Assembly (NCBI GenBank): GCA_029582265.1 | Contig: CM055816.1 | Coordinates: 3,750,698 to 3,814,697 of the forward strand | Direction: 5' to 3' | Origin: Zoroaster sp. YZ-2022 | Taxonomy: Eukaryota; Echinodermata; Asteroidea; Forcipulatida; Zoroasteridae | Length of the DNA stretch: 64,000 bases | Shown: positions 1 through 9,865 of the stretch, piece after piece | How positions within the stretch are numbered: position 1 is the stretch's first letter | How the letters are laid out: every line of letters begins with the position of its first letter | Translations under genes and position numbers: made by a program | The notes under the pieces: generated by a model | Seen by the model: the letters and a program-made list of their open reading frames with translations, nothing else | What the model was told of the DNA's origin: nothing | The model's database searches: none

Positions 1-660
1 TATTAATCAAAAACCTGAAGATGCCCCATACCTGAACTACCTCAAGTATGGCGGCTTCGCCCTCACCAGTGAGGAGATATAGAGGCCAAGTCAAGACCTG
101 CTAAAATTTGCGAGTCGACCGACCACCTGGCACGAGAATGTCCTTCGCTTGAAATGTTTCGTCTTGCGGTGATTCTGACCACCGAGCCGTATGGCACGAG
201 AGACAAGACGAAGATGACCACGAGCCAATGACCCAAACAGAAGACAACGTGGGATAGAAAGAAATTGAACACCCAAGACGCATGGAACCGCAATATTACA
301 TGGCTGAAGTGATAGAACACGGGGAAGCACACAAGACGATCACGAAGAAGTTCCCATGAAGACGGCCAGTCAGACCAAAACAACTGACCCAAAAACAACA
401 CTACTTCCAAAGTCAGCTTCAAAGATGCAGTTGGTCCTACTAAAAATCCAAACCCATTGGTTTCTGGGATGAAGCATAAGATCAACGGGAAGGAAAACTA
501 GACAGCGGAGCTGAAGGAACCATCAAACAAGCTCGTGGGAACATCGACTCGAAGAGATTGGAAGCTCGACGGCCAGAACACAACACCGAGGGGACCAGGC
601 ATGAAATCCGACACCAGAGCCTACAAAGAACCCAGCCAGATGACCCGAAAGCGAAACCGA
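1..660. other. No gene recognised
   Basis: Short open frames occur on both strands but none shows a recognisable domain, splice pattern or biased composition. The stretch leads into the minisatellite that follows. It could be flank or 5' sequence of an older element, but nothing seen supports a specific call. Confidence 0.4.
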
Positions 661-832
661 AAACCAGATCCTGAAGCAAAATCGACATCAGACCTCAAGC
701 AAACCCGACACCAGACCCTCGGGCGATCCTGACACCAGATCCTAGAGCGATCCCGACACCAGATCCTCGAGCGATCTCGACACAGATCCTCAAGCGAACA
801 TAACACCAGATCCTAAAGCAAACCCGACACTT
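661..832. repeat. About 24-bp minisatellite, 5-6 degenerate units
   Basis: Units share the core gacaccagatcct followed by a variable purine-rich spacer (agagcgatc, cgagcgatc, caagcgaac, aaagcaaac). Unit length drifts between 22 and 25 bp. Short open frames across it follow from the repeat and are not evidence of a gene. Confidence 0.7.
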
Positions 833-1289
833 ACCCAAAACTCGAAGACGAAGAATAATTCTGATGGAGAATACGTAACATATATGAGAGGGAAAACGCT
901 TTTTCGAAAGAAACGTATGTCATGGATACGCGGAACATCCAAGATAATTCACCACGGAGTCCAGTCAAGCAAACCCAGTCAAGCCAACGAGGAGAGGAAG
1001 AGGAGGACTACGTGATCTTTTTAAAATACAAGGTTTATAGGTATGTTTTCTTCATTTATCATGTTCGTTTCCTTATTAAAGTCTCTCATCCTCATTTTTC
1101 TCTCTTATGGCCTTTTTATCATTTGCTTCTATCAATATTAATAGTCTCGAAGACGAAGTCAAGCGCAATGTTTTCTTTGATTATCTACAACGTAGAAAGT
1201 GGTTAATTTGTTCAAGAAACCATGAGTGGCTAGCTTGATGAACTTGTTTGGGTAAACAATGGAAAGTAAAATTTGTTTAGTCATAGGAA
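833..1289. other. No gene recognised
   Basis: AT-rich sequence between the minisatellite and the first recognisable LINE coding fragment. The string ctcgaagacgaag occurs twice (near 840 and 1146). No domain or RNA gene is seen. Confidence 0.4.
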
Positions 1290-1339
1290 TTCTCAGTCTA
1301 GGGGTTGCCTGTGATCAATGAAAATCCGCTGACGTCATT

Positions 1340-2113
1340 AACATTAATAAAGATAGTGAGGGTAGATGGATCAATGGAGAAATTAAATGGAAAAATACTA
1401 ATCTTAATAACTGATGTATTCTCCTAACGTGAATGCCAGAGCCACTTTAATGATCTAAGAGGATCTTATTGACGATGATAACAGTTGTTATAGGAGGTTT
1501 AATTGTAATATCGATAATAATAGAGTTAAAGATGTTAGTAAAATTATTCTCAGAAATGTAGCTGGGAGAAGATCTCTTTGATGTTTGGAATACCGTTTGT
1601 CAATGATAAGGGTTATACTCATTTTCATAAAGCCACTAAGCAACCAGGTAGAATCGATTGTTGTTCATTTTATTTTACTAGTGCTCTGAATAATGTTGTT
1701 GACGTTACTGTCAACAATTGTGGTTTATCGGACCATAGTATAATTTGCCTGAAATTAAATGACCTGAGTATTTGCCATGGCCAAGGAAGATGGATTTGCA
1801 ATAATAGCACTAACAAGATTTTTTAGAATTGAATCCTTTTTGGAATTTTTGGAGAAAGAAAAAGACAATTATAGTTCTCTGCCAAATGGTGGGAGAAGTG
1901 GTAAATATCTACGGATTAAAGAAATTATTAGAGATTACGGCAAAGAGAAATCTTGGAAAGAAGAACAACATCAAAGAGATCCGTCAAAAACGTTATAATA
2001 TTTTGATTAATAATCCCCAGTATGCTGATTCTGATGCTATAAAACTATTTAAACCAAATAAAAAATATGAAACTGACATTTGGAAAAAAGCAGTCGAGTG
2101 CGTAATGTCATGA
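1340..2113 (+). pseudogene. LINE ORF2 endonuclease fragment
   Basis: Remnant of an apurinic/apyrimidinic-type endonuclease that would nick the target for target-primed reverse transcription. Visible pieces are a degraded (G)DFNC-like segment near 1500, RIDCC near 1650, GLSDHSI (the SDH motif supplying the catalytic Asp-His) near 1725, and GQGRWICNN at the domain end. The linker at 1829-2113 continues with FWNFW and RQKRYNILINNPQ, matching the homologous linker near 35.0-35.2 kb. The frame changes at least twice and no usable start exists. Confidence 0.75.
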
Positions 2114-2162
2114 AAACGAAAATTAGCTTCTTCCAAGTTTTTCTCAATTTAGAAACAACAAA

Positions 2163-3210
2163 TTGACAATGGTAAAATCGATAAATGTCCCTCCCGACGG
2201 TAATTATGCTGATCAAGGACCTTTGTTAGATTGCGCTAATAGTTTCTGTAGCAATCTTTATAAATCTGAAGAAATTTCTGATTCTCATTTAATGGATATC
2301 GTTAATAATAATAATAAAGATATTTATGATGATATTTATAGCGATCTCGAAGATGATATCACCGATGAAGAAATTAAAATTGCGCTCTCTGAGATGAATA
2401 AAATAAGTCCCCCGGGTTATGACAGGTTTAACCGTTGAATTTTATCAAACATTTTGGCATATTATTGGTCCTGACATTCTACAAGTTTTAAATGTTTGTT
2501 TTAGGAAATGGTCGTTTAACCGATTCTATGAATTGTGCTTTGATTAGGCTTGTTACAAAAGTCAGGGACAGACATGATTTAAAAACTGGCGCCGATTAGT
2601 TTATTAGCAGTCGATTAAATCTTATCTAAAGTGATTACTAACAGATTAAAACGGCAATATCCTTTAAACCTTGTTGGTGAAGAACAAACTTGTGGGGTTG
2701 CAGGAAGAAAAATGCATGATAATCTTATGCCATTGCGCGATGTTATTGATTATGTTAATTTAGAAAATTTGGATGCTCTTGTCAGCATCGATCAAGAAAA
2801 AACCTTTGATCGTATCAGTTGGAAATACATGTTTAACATTGTGTATAAAGTAGATATCCTCCTACCCTCATTCAGTGGATTAAACTTCTTTATAGCCGTC
2901 CCAACAGTCGTATCAGTATCAACAAGTTTATCGGTTCACCATTCAGGTGAAGAGGGAATCAGACAAGGTTGCCCTCTGTCCCCCTATGTTGTATTCTATT
3001 TGTGCTGAAGGTCTTGCAGCTGTGAAATAAAGGTGATTTAAATAGTGTATAGCTTCCCCAAGGGAGAATGTAATGTACGTCTCATCCAACATGCGGATGA
3101 CACTAGTCTTTATTAGTAATAATATTGAATTTAGCGTCATAAATAATATTCTGGATAATTATAGTAAAGGTAGCGGTTCTAAAATTAAATCACTAAATCT
3201 AAAATTTTAT
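2163..3210 (+). pseudogene. LINE ORF2 reverse transcriptase fragment
   Basis: Reverse transcriptase palm motifs can be read across broken frames. EEQTCGV precedes motif A IDQEKTFDRISW (2787-2822), motif B is GIRQGCPLSP (about 2953-2985), and the catalytic loop reads HADDT (3090-3104) where most LINEs have YADD or FADD. Frames break near 2440, 2600 and 3005. The acidic tract before the palm (DIYDDIYSDLEDD, about 2320-2360) is kept in frame. The 32-37 kb family member also has HADD, so the His is ancestral and not local decay. Confidence 0.85.
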
Positions 3211-4199
3211 TTCTGGTAACTAGGAAAAGAAAGCCAGACAAGATAGCCATGTGATTTTAATTTGTTAGCCCGATAAAATGAAAATTCTAGGTATTATTGT
3301 AGGAAATGATGTTACATGATGATAATTGGGGGCCCTGAATATATAAACTCAATGTATCCTGGACAGATGGTCTAAACAATTTAACTTCCTACAACAGTAG
3401 GTTACTATTGTTAATTGTCTCGTCGGTGCACGTTTGAACCTTACCTGGGAAGTGTCCTTGCCTGTCCCGAGGCTCTGATTAAAAAATAGGTAATATTGTT
3501 TGGAAATTCTTTTGGGCGGTAAAATGATAAAAATTAAAGAAACACCATTGTTAGCCCGAAAATCCCTAAGTGGGATATGGTATCAATAATTAGGGTGTGT
3601 AGCTTAAAATTACAGTGGTTAGCCCTTTACCCTTCTACTGAAGGAAATGGAAATACTTTTGATTATTGGATCAATAAAAGCTCATTACTAACCTTCTTAG
3701 GATGGTATATTTTGCCAATGTTAAAAACGAAATAAAAATACTACCACCTTTTATAATGATCTTTTATGTACTTTCTCAAAGCTGGAGGCACGTTAGAGCA
3801 TTTTTCTTGTTTGTTAGAGGTGTAGAAATCACTAGCAGGATAATATTGTTGTTACGACTGATGATACTGTTTTAATAGTCCTGTGCTCAAGTCGAATGGG
3901 TTTTTCACGTCAAAGATGTCGTTTGTCATAATCGTTTAATTGCCTTTCAGGAAGTTGCCAGTAAATGTAATATTTGAATATTAATGCCGGAAAATTATTA
4001 GTCGTCTTGATAAACACATTGATCATTCTTTAATCCAAGACGAACTAAAGGCCACCTAACCGGGTATCTAACTGGCTCACTGTTACTGATGTAAATAACA
4101 ATTGTCCTATTAATATTACTGATACTAATGCTAAATTTATTTATAGAAATCTCTGTTTTAATGCAATTTACTAAACCTGTTGTTCAAGATGTGGCAAAA

Positions 4200-4700
4200 T
4201 ATTCTTCATATCAGTAGTAACTTAGAGGATAAGATATGGAATAAATATGGAAGAATTTCTTAATGGATTCGAGATAAGAATTTTGTTGTACAAACTTAGA
4301 TTTCATTTGCCGACTAGAATATTTTACACAAAATTGGTAAAATTAATGACGTCCAGTGTCCGCTCTGTAATACTGAAAATGAAACTCTGAGCATCTTTTT
4401 ATTGTAGTCATACTTTAAATGCTTGGATTTATATAGAATATTTATTGAAAAAACTCACTAAAAACAAGTTTTTATCTTAACGATTGTAACAGAATTCTGG
4501 GACTTATTTAAAGCCAGTTCAAGGAATTATAGTTTGTAAAATGCTCCGTGAAATTTGGAATTCTAGATGTAAAATTATTTTGACAAACATTACAAGATAT
4601 GGACCTTGTTGCACAGTTTAAACAGAATATGAAACGTTTTTAGTTTTGGAAAAACAGACTTCATAAAAATTATTTAAAACTTACTACAAAAAACAATGTT
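4200..4700 (+). pseudogene. LINE ORF2 C-terminal Cys/His region, decayed
   Basis: Near 4350-4420 the frame reads QCPLCNTENETL, matching CGLCKTEMETLEHLF of the family copy at 32.7 kb. Further on, REIWNSRC (about 4548-4570) matches the C-terminal HNTIWVTRC of that copy. In this LINE group the Cys-x2-Cys ... His ... Cys cluster is a putative nucleic-acid-binding knuckle. Between 3210 and 4200 no continuous reading can be followed. Confidence 0.6.
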
Positions 4701-4760
4701 CTATGCTCTTTAGATGAGCAAAACCAAATTCATTTTGATTACTAAAATGAATTTTGTTGA

Positions 4761-5284
4761 GATATACTTATTAGTTATGTCATGTGTTATATTTTGTAAG
4801 TATTATATATTTTTTGATGATTAATGTGTAATTGATTGATTGTGTTACTTATCGTACAAATTTATGTATTTTATTTGTGTTTTTCTAATGTATATTTTTG
4901 TTGCTCATTTCTAAAATATCAACGAATGTCTTGAATATATTTGTTTTCATTATGTATATATGAGTATTGTAAAGTGACGTATTTGGTAATGAAATGAGAT
5001 GTTAGTTATATATAAATATTTATATGTACTTTTTGTATGAAGATTATTTATGTATATATGTATTTTTGATTTGTTTATTTATTATTGTTTGTTACCTTTT
5101 TGTTGCTTTATTCAGTTATTAATTATTTGTATTAGTTATTGTTCATTATTGCTATTTTTCATTATTTCATTATAAAATTCTTGTTTATATATATAATTTT
5201 AATTGTATATATTGTACTTATGTATGTACATTTGTAGAAAGAAGTTGAATAAATGAGTTTTATAACTCCACCTTCTAACAACAA
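4761..5284. other. AT-rich spacer, no gene
   Basis: Very AT-rich sequence with runs of tatatatg and tttattta type. It may include the 3' UTR of the upstream LINE. No ORF or RNA gene recognised. Confidence 0.4.
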
Positions 5285-5469
5285 AAAAATAATAATAATA
5301 AAGATTTATAGCGCGCACATATCCACCTGCTGGGCGCTCAAGGCGCGGAAACAAAAGAAAACATGAATCCAAACAATATACAATGATAGGGAAAAACAAA
5401 TTATGTACCGAGATACATGTACCACAATGCAATTACAAATATACATCATCTTTGAAGAGTTGTGACATA

Positions 5470-6235
5470 AGATGAGTTTTAAGCATCGACTTAAATCTGG
5501 TTATACTAGACAAGATTTGAGTTTAGTTGAAGATGATTCCAGAGTCTCGAGCTGCGACAGAAAATGACCTATCACCCCAGTTCCGTTTTGAAGTTTCTCC
5601 TTAGGAGTGACATGTTGCTGGACGCAAATTGCGTGATGAAGTGTAGACTTTAAGCAGTTCAGAAATATAAATTGGAGCAATTTTATTGAAAGATTTGTGA
5701 ACAATTAGCATAAGTTTAAAAACAATTCTCTGTGAAACAGGAAGCCAGTGCAGTTCTTTCAAGATTGGTGATATGGCATGACTTTCTGGACAAAGTCACA
5801 ACACGAGCTGCTGTGTTTGTATGTGATGAAGACGAGATATTTTATTCTGCGGGAGACCGTAAAGGAGAGCATTCCCGTTATCGAGCCGTGATGTGACAAA
5901 CGCATGTATAATTTGTTCAGCAGCACTTTTATTCAAGTATTTCCTAATTCGGCTTATATTTCTGATATGAAATGATGATATGCGAACAATGTTGGAGATA
6001 TGTGGTTTTAAAGTCATTGTCGAGTCAAATATAACACCCAAAATTACGTGCTTGTAATGAGGGGGTTATCTGCGAGTCACCAATTGTAATAAATGGAAGA
6101 GAAACTTTAGACAATTGCTGACGTGATCCAAATAGAACAAATTCTGTTTTTTCATCGTTCAATTTCAGGAAGTTTTGTCTCATCCAACTTCGAATCTCTT
6201 GAATACATTTCTCCAGTGTTTTAATGCAGGAATCA
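5470..6235 (-). pseudogene. RT thumb/C-terminal part, joined after a deletion
   Basis: Begins at the junction near 6235 and reads KTLEKCIQEIRSWM, LKLNDEKTEFVLFGS, then (after a frameshift near 6045) GVIFDSTMTLKPHIS, IIHAFVTSRLDNGNALLYG and, near the end, a WNHPPTKL-like tail. These are the post-catalytic conserved blocks of L2/CR1-like RTs. The preceding palm motifs A-C are absent because of the internal deletion. Confidence 0.8.
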
Positions 6236-7660
6236 GCAGGTTCTCACTGGAGCTTTGGGTTTATGAAGCAGCTTTTCAACAATGTTAAAGAGTTTTTTCT
6301 GATCAGCAGAGCTATCTTTCACAAGAGATGAGTAGTGAGTTATTTTTGCCTGGTTAATCATGTTCTTCACAATATCACGTTGGTTACAGTATTCTTGCCG
6401 ATGTACTCCAAGTTTCCCATTGCCACGCCATCTTCGCTCAAGTTGACGGCGGATTTTCCTTGCAGCACGGATATCATCATTGAACCAGGGGGATTCAGAT
6501 TGTAGTTTAACAGTTCGAGTTTTTTGCGGAGCATGATCATCCAAGATGTTACGGACAGTAGATTCAAATAGACTGACACAAGAATCCAGCTCACCATCTT
6601 CAAGGTTTACATTTTCCAGTTGAGATTCAACATCATGACATAAATCTTTAATATTTACTTTTTTCCAGTGGCGAGTAGTTACAGAAATGGTAGGTATGTG
6701 AGGTTTTTTAAGGTTCAAATTCACCATGATTGCATAATGATCAGATAATCCAGGATGAATAGTTATATTCGTGATAAGAGGTGAAGTATTTTCACGCGTT
6801 ATCATGAGGTCATTACAGTGACCATACCGATGAGTGGGTGCTGTGATATGCTGTATAAGTCCATGAGCAGAGAGCAGATCTTTAAACTGATTTGCATAAT
6901 TGTTTGAAATTATGTCCATATGAATGTTAAAATCGCCAGTTAAAATAATGTCAGATGGGTGTAAGAGATAATCGACAATTAATTTTTCAAATTCCTGCAG
7001 AAAACTGGAAAGTTTACATGTTTACCATCAACATCCCTTTCCAGTCGATAAATATTAACAAGGCGAACAGATCTAGAGTTGCACGTTACCTCAGCATGCA
7101 GAGATTCAAATGTTAGGTAGTCAATGTTAACACTTTTCATGCTGACAGATAAACTGGACCTAAAGAGTAGTGCAACCCCTCCACCGGTCTTTATTGGTCT
7201 GGGGATATGATGGAGAGAGTAGCCAGCAGGAGTACACTCACGGGGTAGCAAATCATCATCAGGTTTAAACCATGTCTCGGTGATGGCAACAAGATCCAAA
7301 TTGTTTTGAAGTACAAAGTCAACAAATTCATCCGATTTGTTACATATGGATTGAGTATTCAAGACACAGAGCTGAAGTTTAGACTCATCGTGAACATTTG
7401 GAGTTGAAGTTATGCCAATGTCGCTTGTTGATGTGGTTGAGTTCACTGCTGGGGGTTGGTAAGGCTGGAGTGCTAGTTGTGTAAGTCTGTCCATTCTACG
7501 GCGACCAGCTTTTTTACCTCTATGTGTGCGGCGGTATGTTTGGGGTTGATTAGCAAGTATTCCAAGACAGTTCAATTGACTCAATGCTGAATAAGATAAA
7601 GCTACATCAGTACATGGAGCATTGCGAAGATTGAGTAGTTCATTGCGGCTGTAGGAAATT
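6233..7660 (-). pseudogene. LINE endonuclease plus linker to RT
   Basis: Endonuclease motifs are LCVLNTQSI, ITETWF, GGGVALLFR, a TGDFNIH region near 6940, and GLSDHYAIM (SDH motif). The linker contains ESPWFNDDIRAARKIRRQ and EYCNQRDIVKNMINQAK and ends in KLLHKPKAP at 6240. There is a frameshift near 6980-6920, between the domain halves. The linker matches the + strand copy at 29.97 kb almost residue for residue. Confidence 0.85.
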
Positions 7661-7954
7661 TTATGGAGCTGAGTGGTGTTTGTGGGTGTTTGTGTTGATC
7701 AGTGTTTCAGGTCCAGGGTTTGGGTTTATGTCACCAGAAATTAAGAGTTCCAGGTGAAAGGTGGCAGATGAATTATCATAGTATGATATAGGACGTCTCA
7801 AGAATTTAAGATGGCGGATTTTAGTTGAACAATCTGTAGATTGCATCTTGTAGCCATCTACTGATGAGTCATTGAGACACAATGGTCTGGATAGCAGGAG
7901 TAGAATAAACAGGATGTAGACCTCAATTGTCTGATCACAAAGTTGTTGATCCAA
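7661..7954 (-). pseudogene. LINE leader peptide with 2A-like ribosome-skipping motif
   Basis: 97-residue open frame with a hydrophobic N-terminal run (about residues 12-25, VYILFILLLLSRPLC) that resembles a signal peptide, then YYDNSSATFHL and LLISGDINPNPGP (GDINPNPGP encoded at 7735-7709). The NPGP end with an upstream hydrophobic and GD-containing stretch matches the 2A class, which makes ribosomes skip the Gly-Pro bond. 2A-like sequences are described at the N-terminus of APE-type LINEs of sea urchin and amphioxus. The usual DxExNPGP is DINPNPGP here (Asn-Pro in place of Glu-x). About 16 codons later the frame shifts, and the polyprotein resumes at YSRNELLNLR in another frame. Confidence 0.8.
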
Positions 7955-7985
7955 ACAAAAGGCTTGGTAAAAGGCTTGTGGTCAA

Positions 7986-8269
7986 GCTACAGGTTATAAT
8001 CTCTAGCTACAGGTTATAATCTAAATCAGAGTTGACTGCACAAATGCAGTAAAATCTTACTGCACAATCAGAAAAACAACAACAGTTTTTCACTTATTAT
8101 AAGAAAACAAATGTACAAATACTCATAAAACGTCCAGTAGATTCCAGGTCTAATAAGAAATCCACTAGTATAAAAATGAAGACAAACTTGTAGCTACAAA
8201 ACAATTACTTAGCACAAAACCTGGAGAGCTGTTAAGAGTGGCTGCTTGTGAGGCGCTCATTACATTGAC
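7986..8269. other. Possible LINE 5' UTR with short tandem duplication
   Basis: An 18-bp string, ctacaggttataatct plus two bases, is duplicated in tandem at 7987-8022. Sequence up to about 8270 may be 5' UTR of the - strand LINE or the flank of the next element. No coding region is seen. Confidence 0.4.
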
Positions 8270-8420
8270 ACGTATAAAACCGTTAACAACAGCAAAACAA
8301 ATTTTAAATAAAAAAATATTTCAAGTATTATATATATAATAATGGAACAAGTTGAGAACAAATTTTAACGAGGAGCGAAAACGAATTTTAACAAAAAAAA
8401 TTCTCGCAATATATATAATA

Positions 8421-8906
8421 ATGCAAGAAGTTGAGAAAATTTTAAACGAAGAGTCAGCAACTCCCGTTGAAAATATCGTTTTACCGTCTAGTCAACGCAT
8501 TGATCGTTTGTTAGCCGTCGTAGCTGGAGGAAACTCGAAGAAATATTTTGGTAAAGAGTATAGTATTAGTGAAATTGAAGCTTTAAATTTAGTAGATCAA
8601 GATAAATTATACGTACGATACGAAGCGAGATTAGGTCGCGATATGATATCTTCGTTAGGCTCGTCGATTATAACTCTATACGCTAAAGCGCTAGGATCGA
8701 GTTTAAACTTTATCGATGTGATGGGATACCAGTTTACGATCGATGACGAAGAAAATTTAATTACAGATTTAGAAAAAGACCCACTCATTTCGAGCGCTCT
8801 TTCTAGCGGATTATGTGAAATATACTACAAGTATGGAATATACTTGGCACCGATCACAGCAGCGCTAATTTCGGCAAAACGTTTAAAAAGAAAATATCTT
8901 GTCTAA
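8421..8906 (+). CDS. Unknown conserved-looking protein of the Polinton-like element
   Basis: 161 codons, intact. An in-frame Met occurs at 8352, but the Met at 8421 is preferred because it follows the AT-rich leader tatatataata seen before other starts here, and because a damaged duplicate of the same start (MEQVEN then a stop) lies at 8342. Features: an acidic/charged N-terminus, a middle segment YVRYEARLGRDM, and a C-terminal half with TLYAKALGS, EKDPLISSALSS and a hydrophobic YGIYLAPITAALI before a basic end KRLKRK. A membrane-associated role is possible. From memory, similar proteins accompany this integrase type in other invertebrates, but I cannot name a function. Confidence 0.6.
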   Translation: MQEVEKILNEESATPVENIVLPSSQRIDRLLAVVAGGNSKKYFGKEYSISEIEALNLVDQDKLYVRYEARLGRDMISSLGSSIITLYAKALGSSLNFIDVMGYQFTIDDEENLITDLEKDPLISSALSSGLCEIYYKYGIYLAPITAALISAKRLKRKYLV

Positions 8907-8909
8907 ATT

Positions 8910-9210
8910 ATGAAGACGATGGAGAAGCAATCACAGATAGAGACGCAAGCAGAGACGTCGGTAGTGACGAAAACACCGACTAAAATAAAAAATCCAAACA
9001 GAGTGGCGGCTGGTAAAAGACTCGCGGAACTTAATAAAAAGAAAAAACAACATTTTAAAAAGAAAGCAGTTGTTAAAACAAACGTTATAGCATATTTATC
9101 TTCCGTAAAAAAATTAAGAAAATAACGATGATACAAACACGCTGTACATCGGAGTAATAGTTTTAGCGGGTTTTGTATATTATATTTACCACTACCACCA
9201 AAACCCATAA
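8910..9210 (+). pseudogene. Small basic protein, likely once with C-terminal membrane anchor
   Basis: 71-residue open frame (8910-9125), starting 4 bp after the upstream stop. It holds KNPNRVAAGKRLAELN followed by Lys-rich KKKKQHFKKK. Right after the stop, in an A-rich tract, another frame reads LYIGVIVLAGFVYYIYH to a stop at 9210, which would be a single membrane segment. A one-base slip probably separated the two parts. Function unknown; the basic body plus C-terminal anchor suggests a nucleic-acid- or virion-associated membrane protein, which is inference. Confidence 0.5.
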
Positions 9211-9302
9211 AAATAGAATCGTCAAAAGTTGATTCAATCGAAACAAAATTTAAAATAATGTTTTCGAAATGGAATAAAAAAATATTGTCTATACTATAAA
9301 AT

Positions 9303-9523
9303 ATGTCTATGATAGATACGAACGAAATCGCTAATTTAGCTTTTTACGGTACAATGGGAATTTTAACAGCTATGTCTGCCATAGCCGTTATAGAATCAAC
9401 TAAAACTAGTATAAAACATCATCATGAATATCCTGATAAAAAAAGTGGCTTTCTTAGTTACCTTTGGTATGGGGAGTTGTAGGGTATCTGACTCATGAAT
9501 TTTTTAAAGAAGAGAGTTTATAA
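9303..9523 (+). pseudogene. Small membrane-type ORF, first of a duplicated pair
   Basis: Starts MSMIDTNEIANLAFYGTMG and is hydrophobic to about residue 30. The initial frame stops at 9482; shifted frames supply AFLVTFGMG and VGYLTHEFFKEESL to a stop at 9523. The 38 bp upstream of and including the start (ctatactataaaatATGTC) recur before the next ORF, so the promoter-start unit was duplicated. Function unknown. Confidence 0.45.
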
Positions 9524-9599
9524 TCAAAACTTTTTTGGGGGATAGAGGAGGTTGTGACGTTTTAAAATATATATATATATATTGTCTATACTATAAAAT

Positions 9600-9845
9600 A
9601 TGTCTATGATAGATACGAAAGGAATCGTTAATTCAGCTTATCACGGATGAGTCGTAGGAATTATAACCGTTTTTTACAGCATGACTGCTAAAAAAGTGTT
9701 TAAAATAAATCCAGCCGATTTGGGAAAGCTAGATGTAAATGACGGTCTCAAACTAACGACTACGGTCGGGTTGGCGCTAATGACGCAAGATTGGTTGGTT
9801 CAACAAGGAATTTTACCAAGCAGTATTATGAATTCTCCCACATAA
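9600..9845 (+). pseudogene. Small membrane-type ORF, second copy, one in-frame TGA
   Basis: 82-codon frame with one internal TGA at codon 17. It begins MSMIDTKGIVNSAYHG like the preceding ORF, then reads a hydrophobic VGIITVFYSMTA, FKINPADLGKLDV, TTTVGLALMTQDWLVQQG and a short tail. The second half suggests a small protein with one or two membrane segments. The TGA sits where a Trp codon (TGG) would fit, but other Trp codons here are TGG. Function unknown. Confidence 0.45.
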
Positions 9846-9865
9846 AATAAATTATAAAATAATAA

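Larger units (their letters stand above)
1290..4760 (+). mobile_element. Decayed Tx1/L1-like non-LTR retrotransposon, 5' truncated
   Basis: Fragments of one ORF2 occur in order on the + strand: apurinic endonuclease (about 1340-1826), linker (1829-2113), reverse transcriptase (2163-3210) and a C-terminal Cys/His region (about 4330-4620). Peptide by peptide they resemble the better-preserved - strand element at 32.3-37.3 kb, so both belong to one family. There is no ORF1, so the copy begins inside the endonuclease. Frameshifts and stops are frequent. The 3' boundary is approximate because no poly(A) tail or target duplication is visible. Confidence 0.8.
5285..7985 (-). mobile_element. L2/CR1-like LINE (family 1, copy A), RT core deleted
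   Basis: Reading the - strand: a leader ORF with a 2A-like peptide (7954-7661), endonuclease (7660-6500), linker (to 6233), then directly the C-terminal part of the reverse transcriptase (6235-5470), a short 3' UTR, and an (ATT)n tail (5287-5301). The 3' UTR string gcgccttgagcgccc and the tail match the + strand copy ending near 32.3 kb. The RT palm, including the catalytic aspartates, is missing, so the copy cannot be autonomous. Several frameshifts are present. Confidence 0.85.

Noticed and set aside
535..732. 65-codon basic protein
   Set aside because: Overlaps the minisatellite and has no domain; likely chance.
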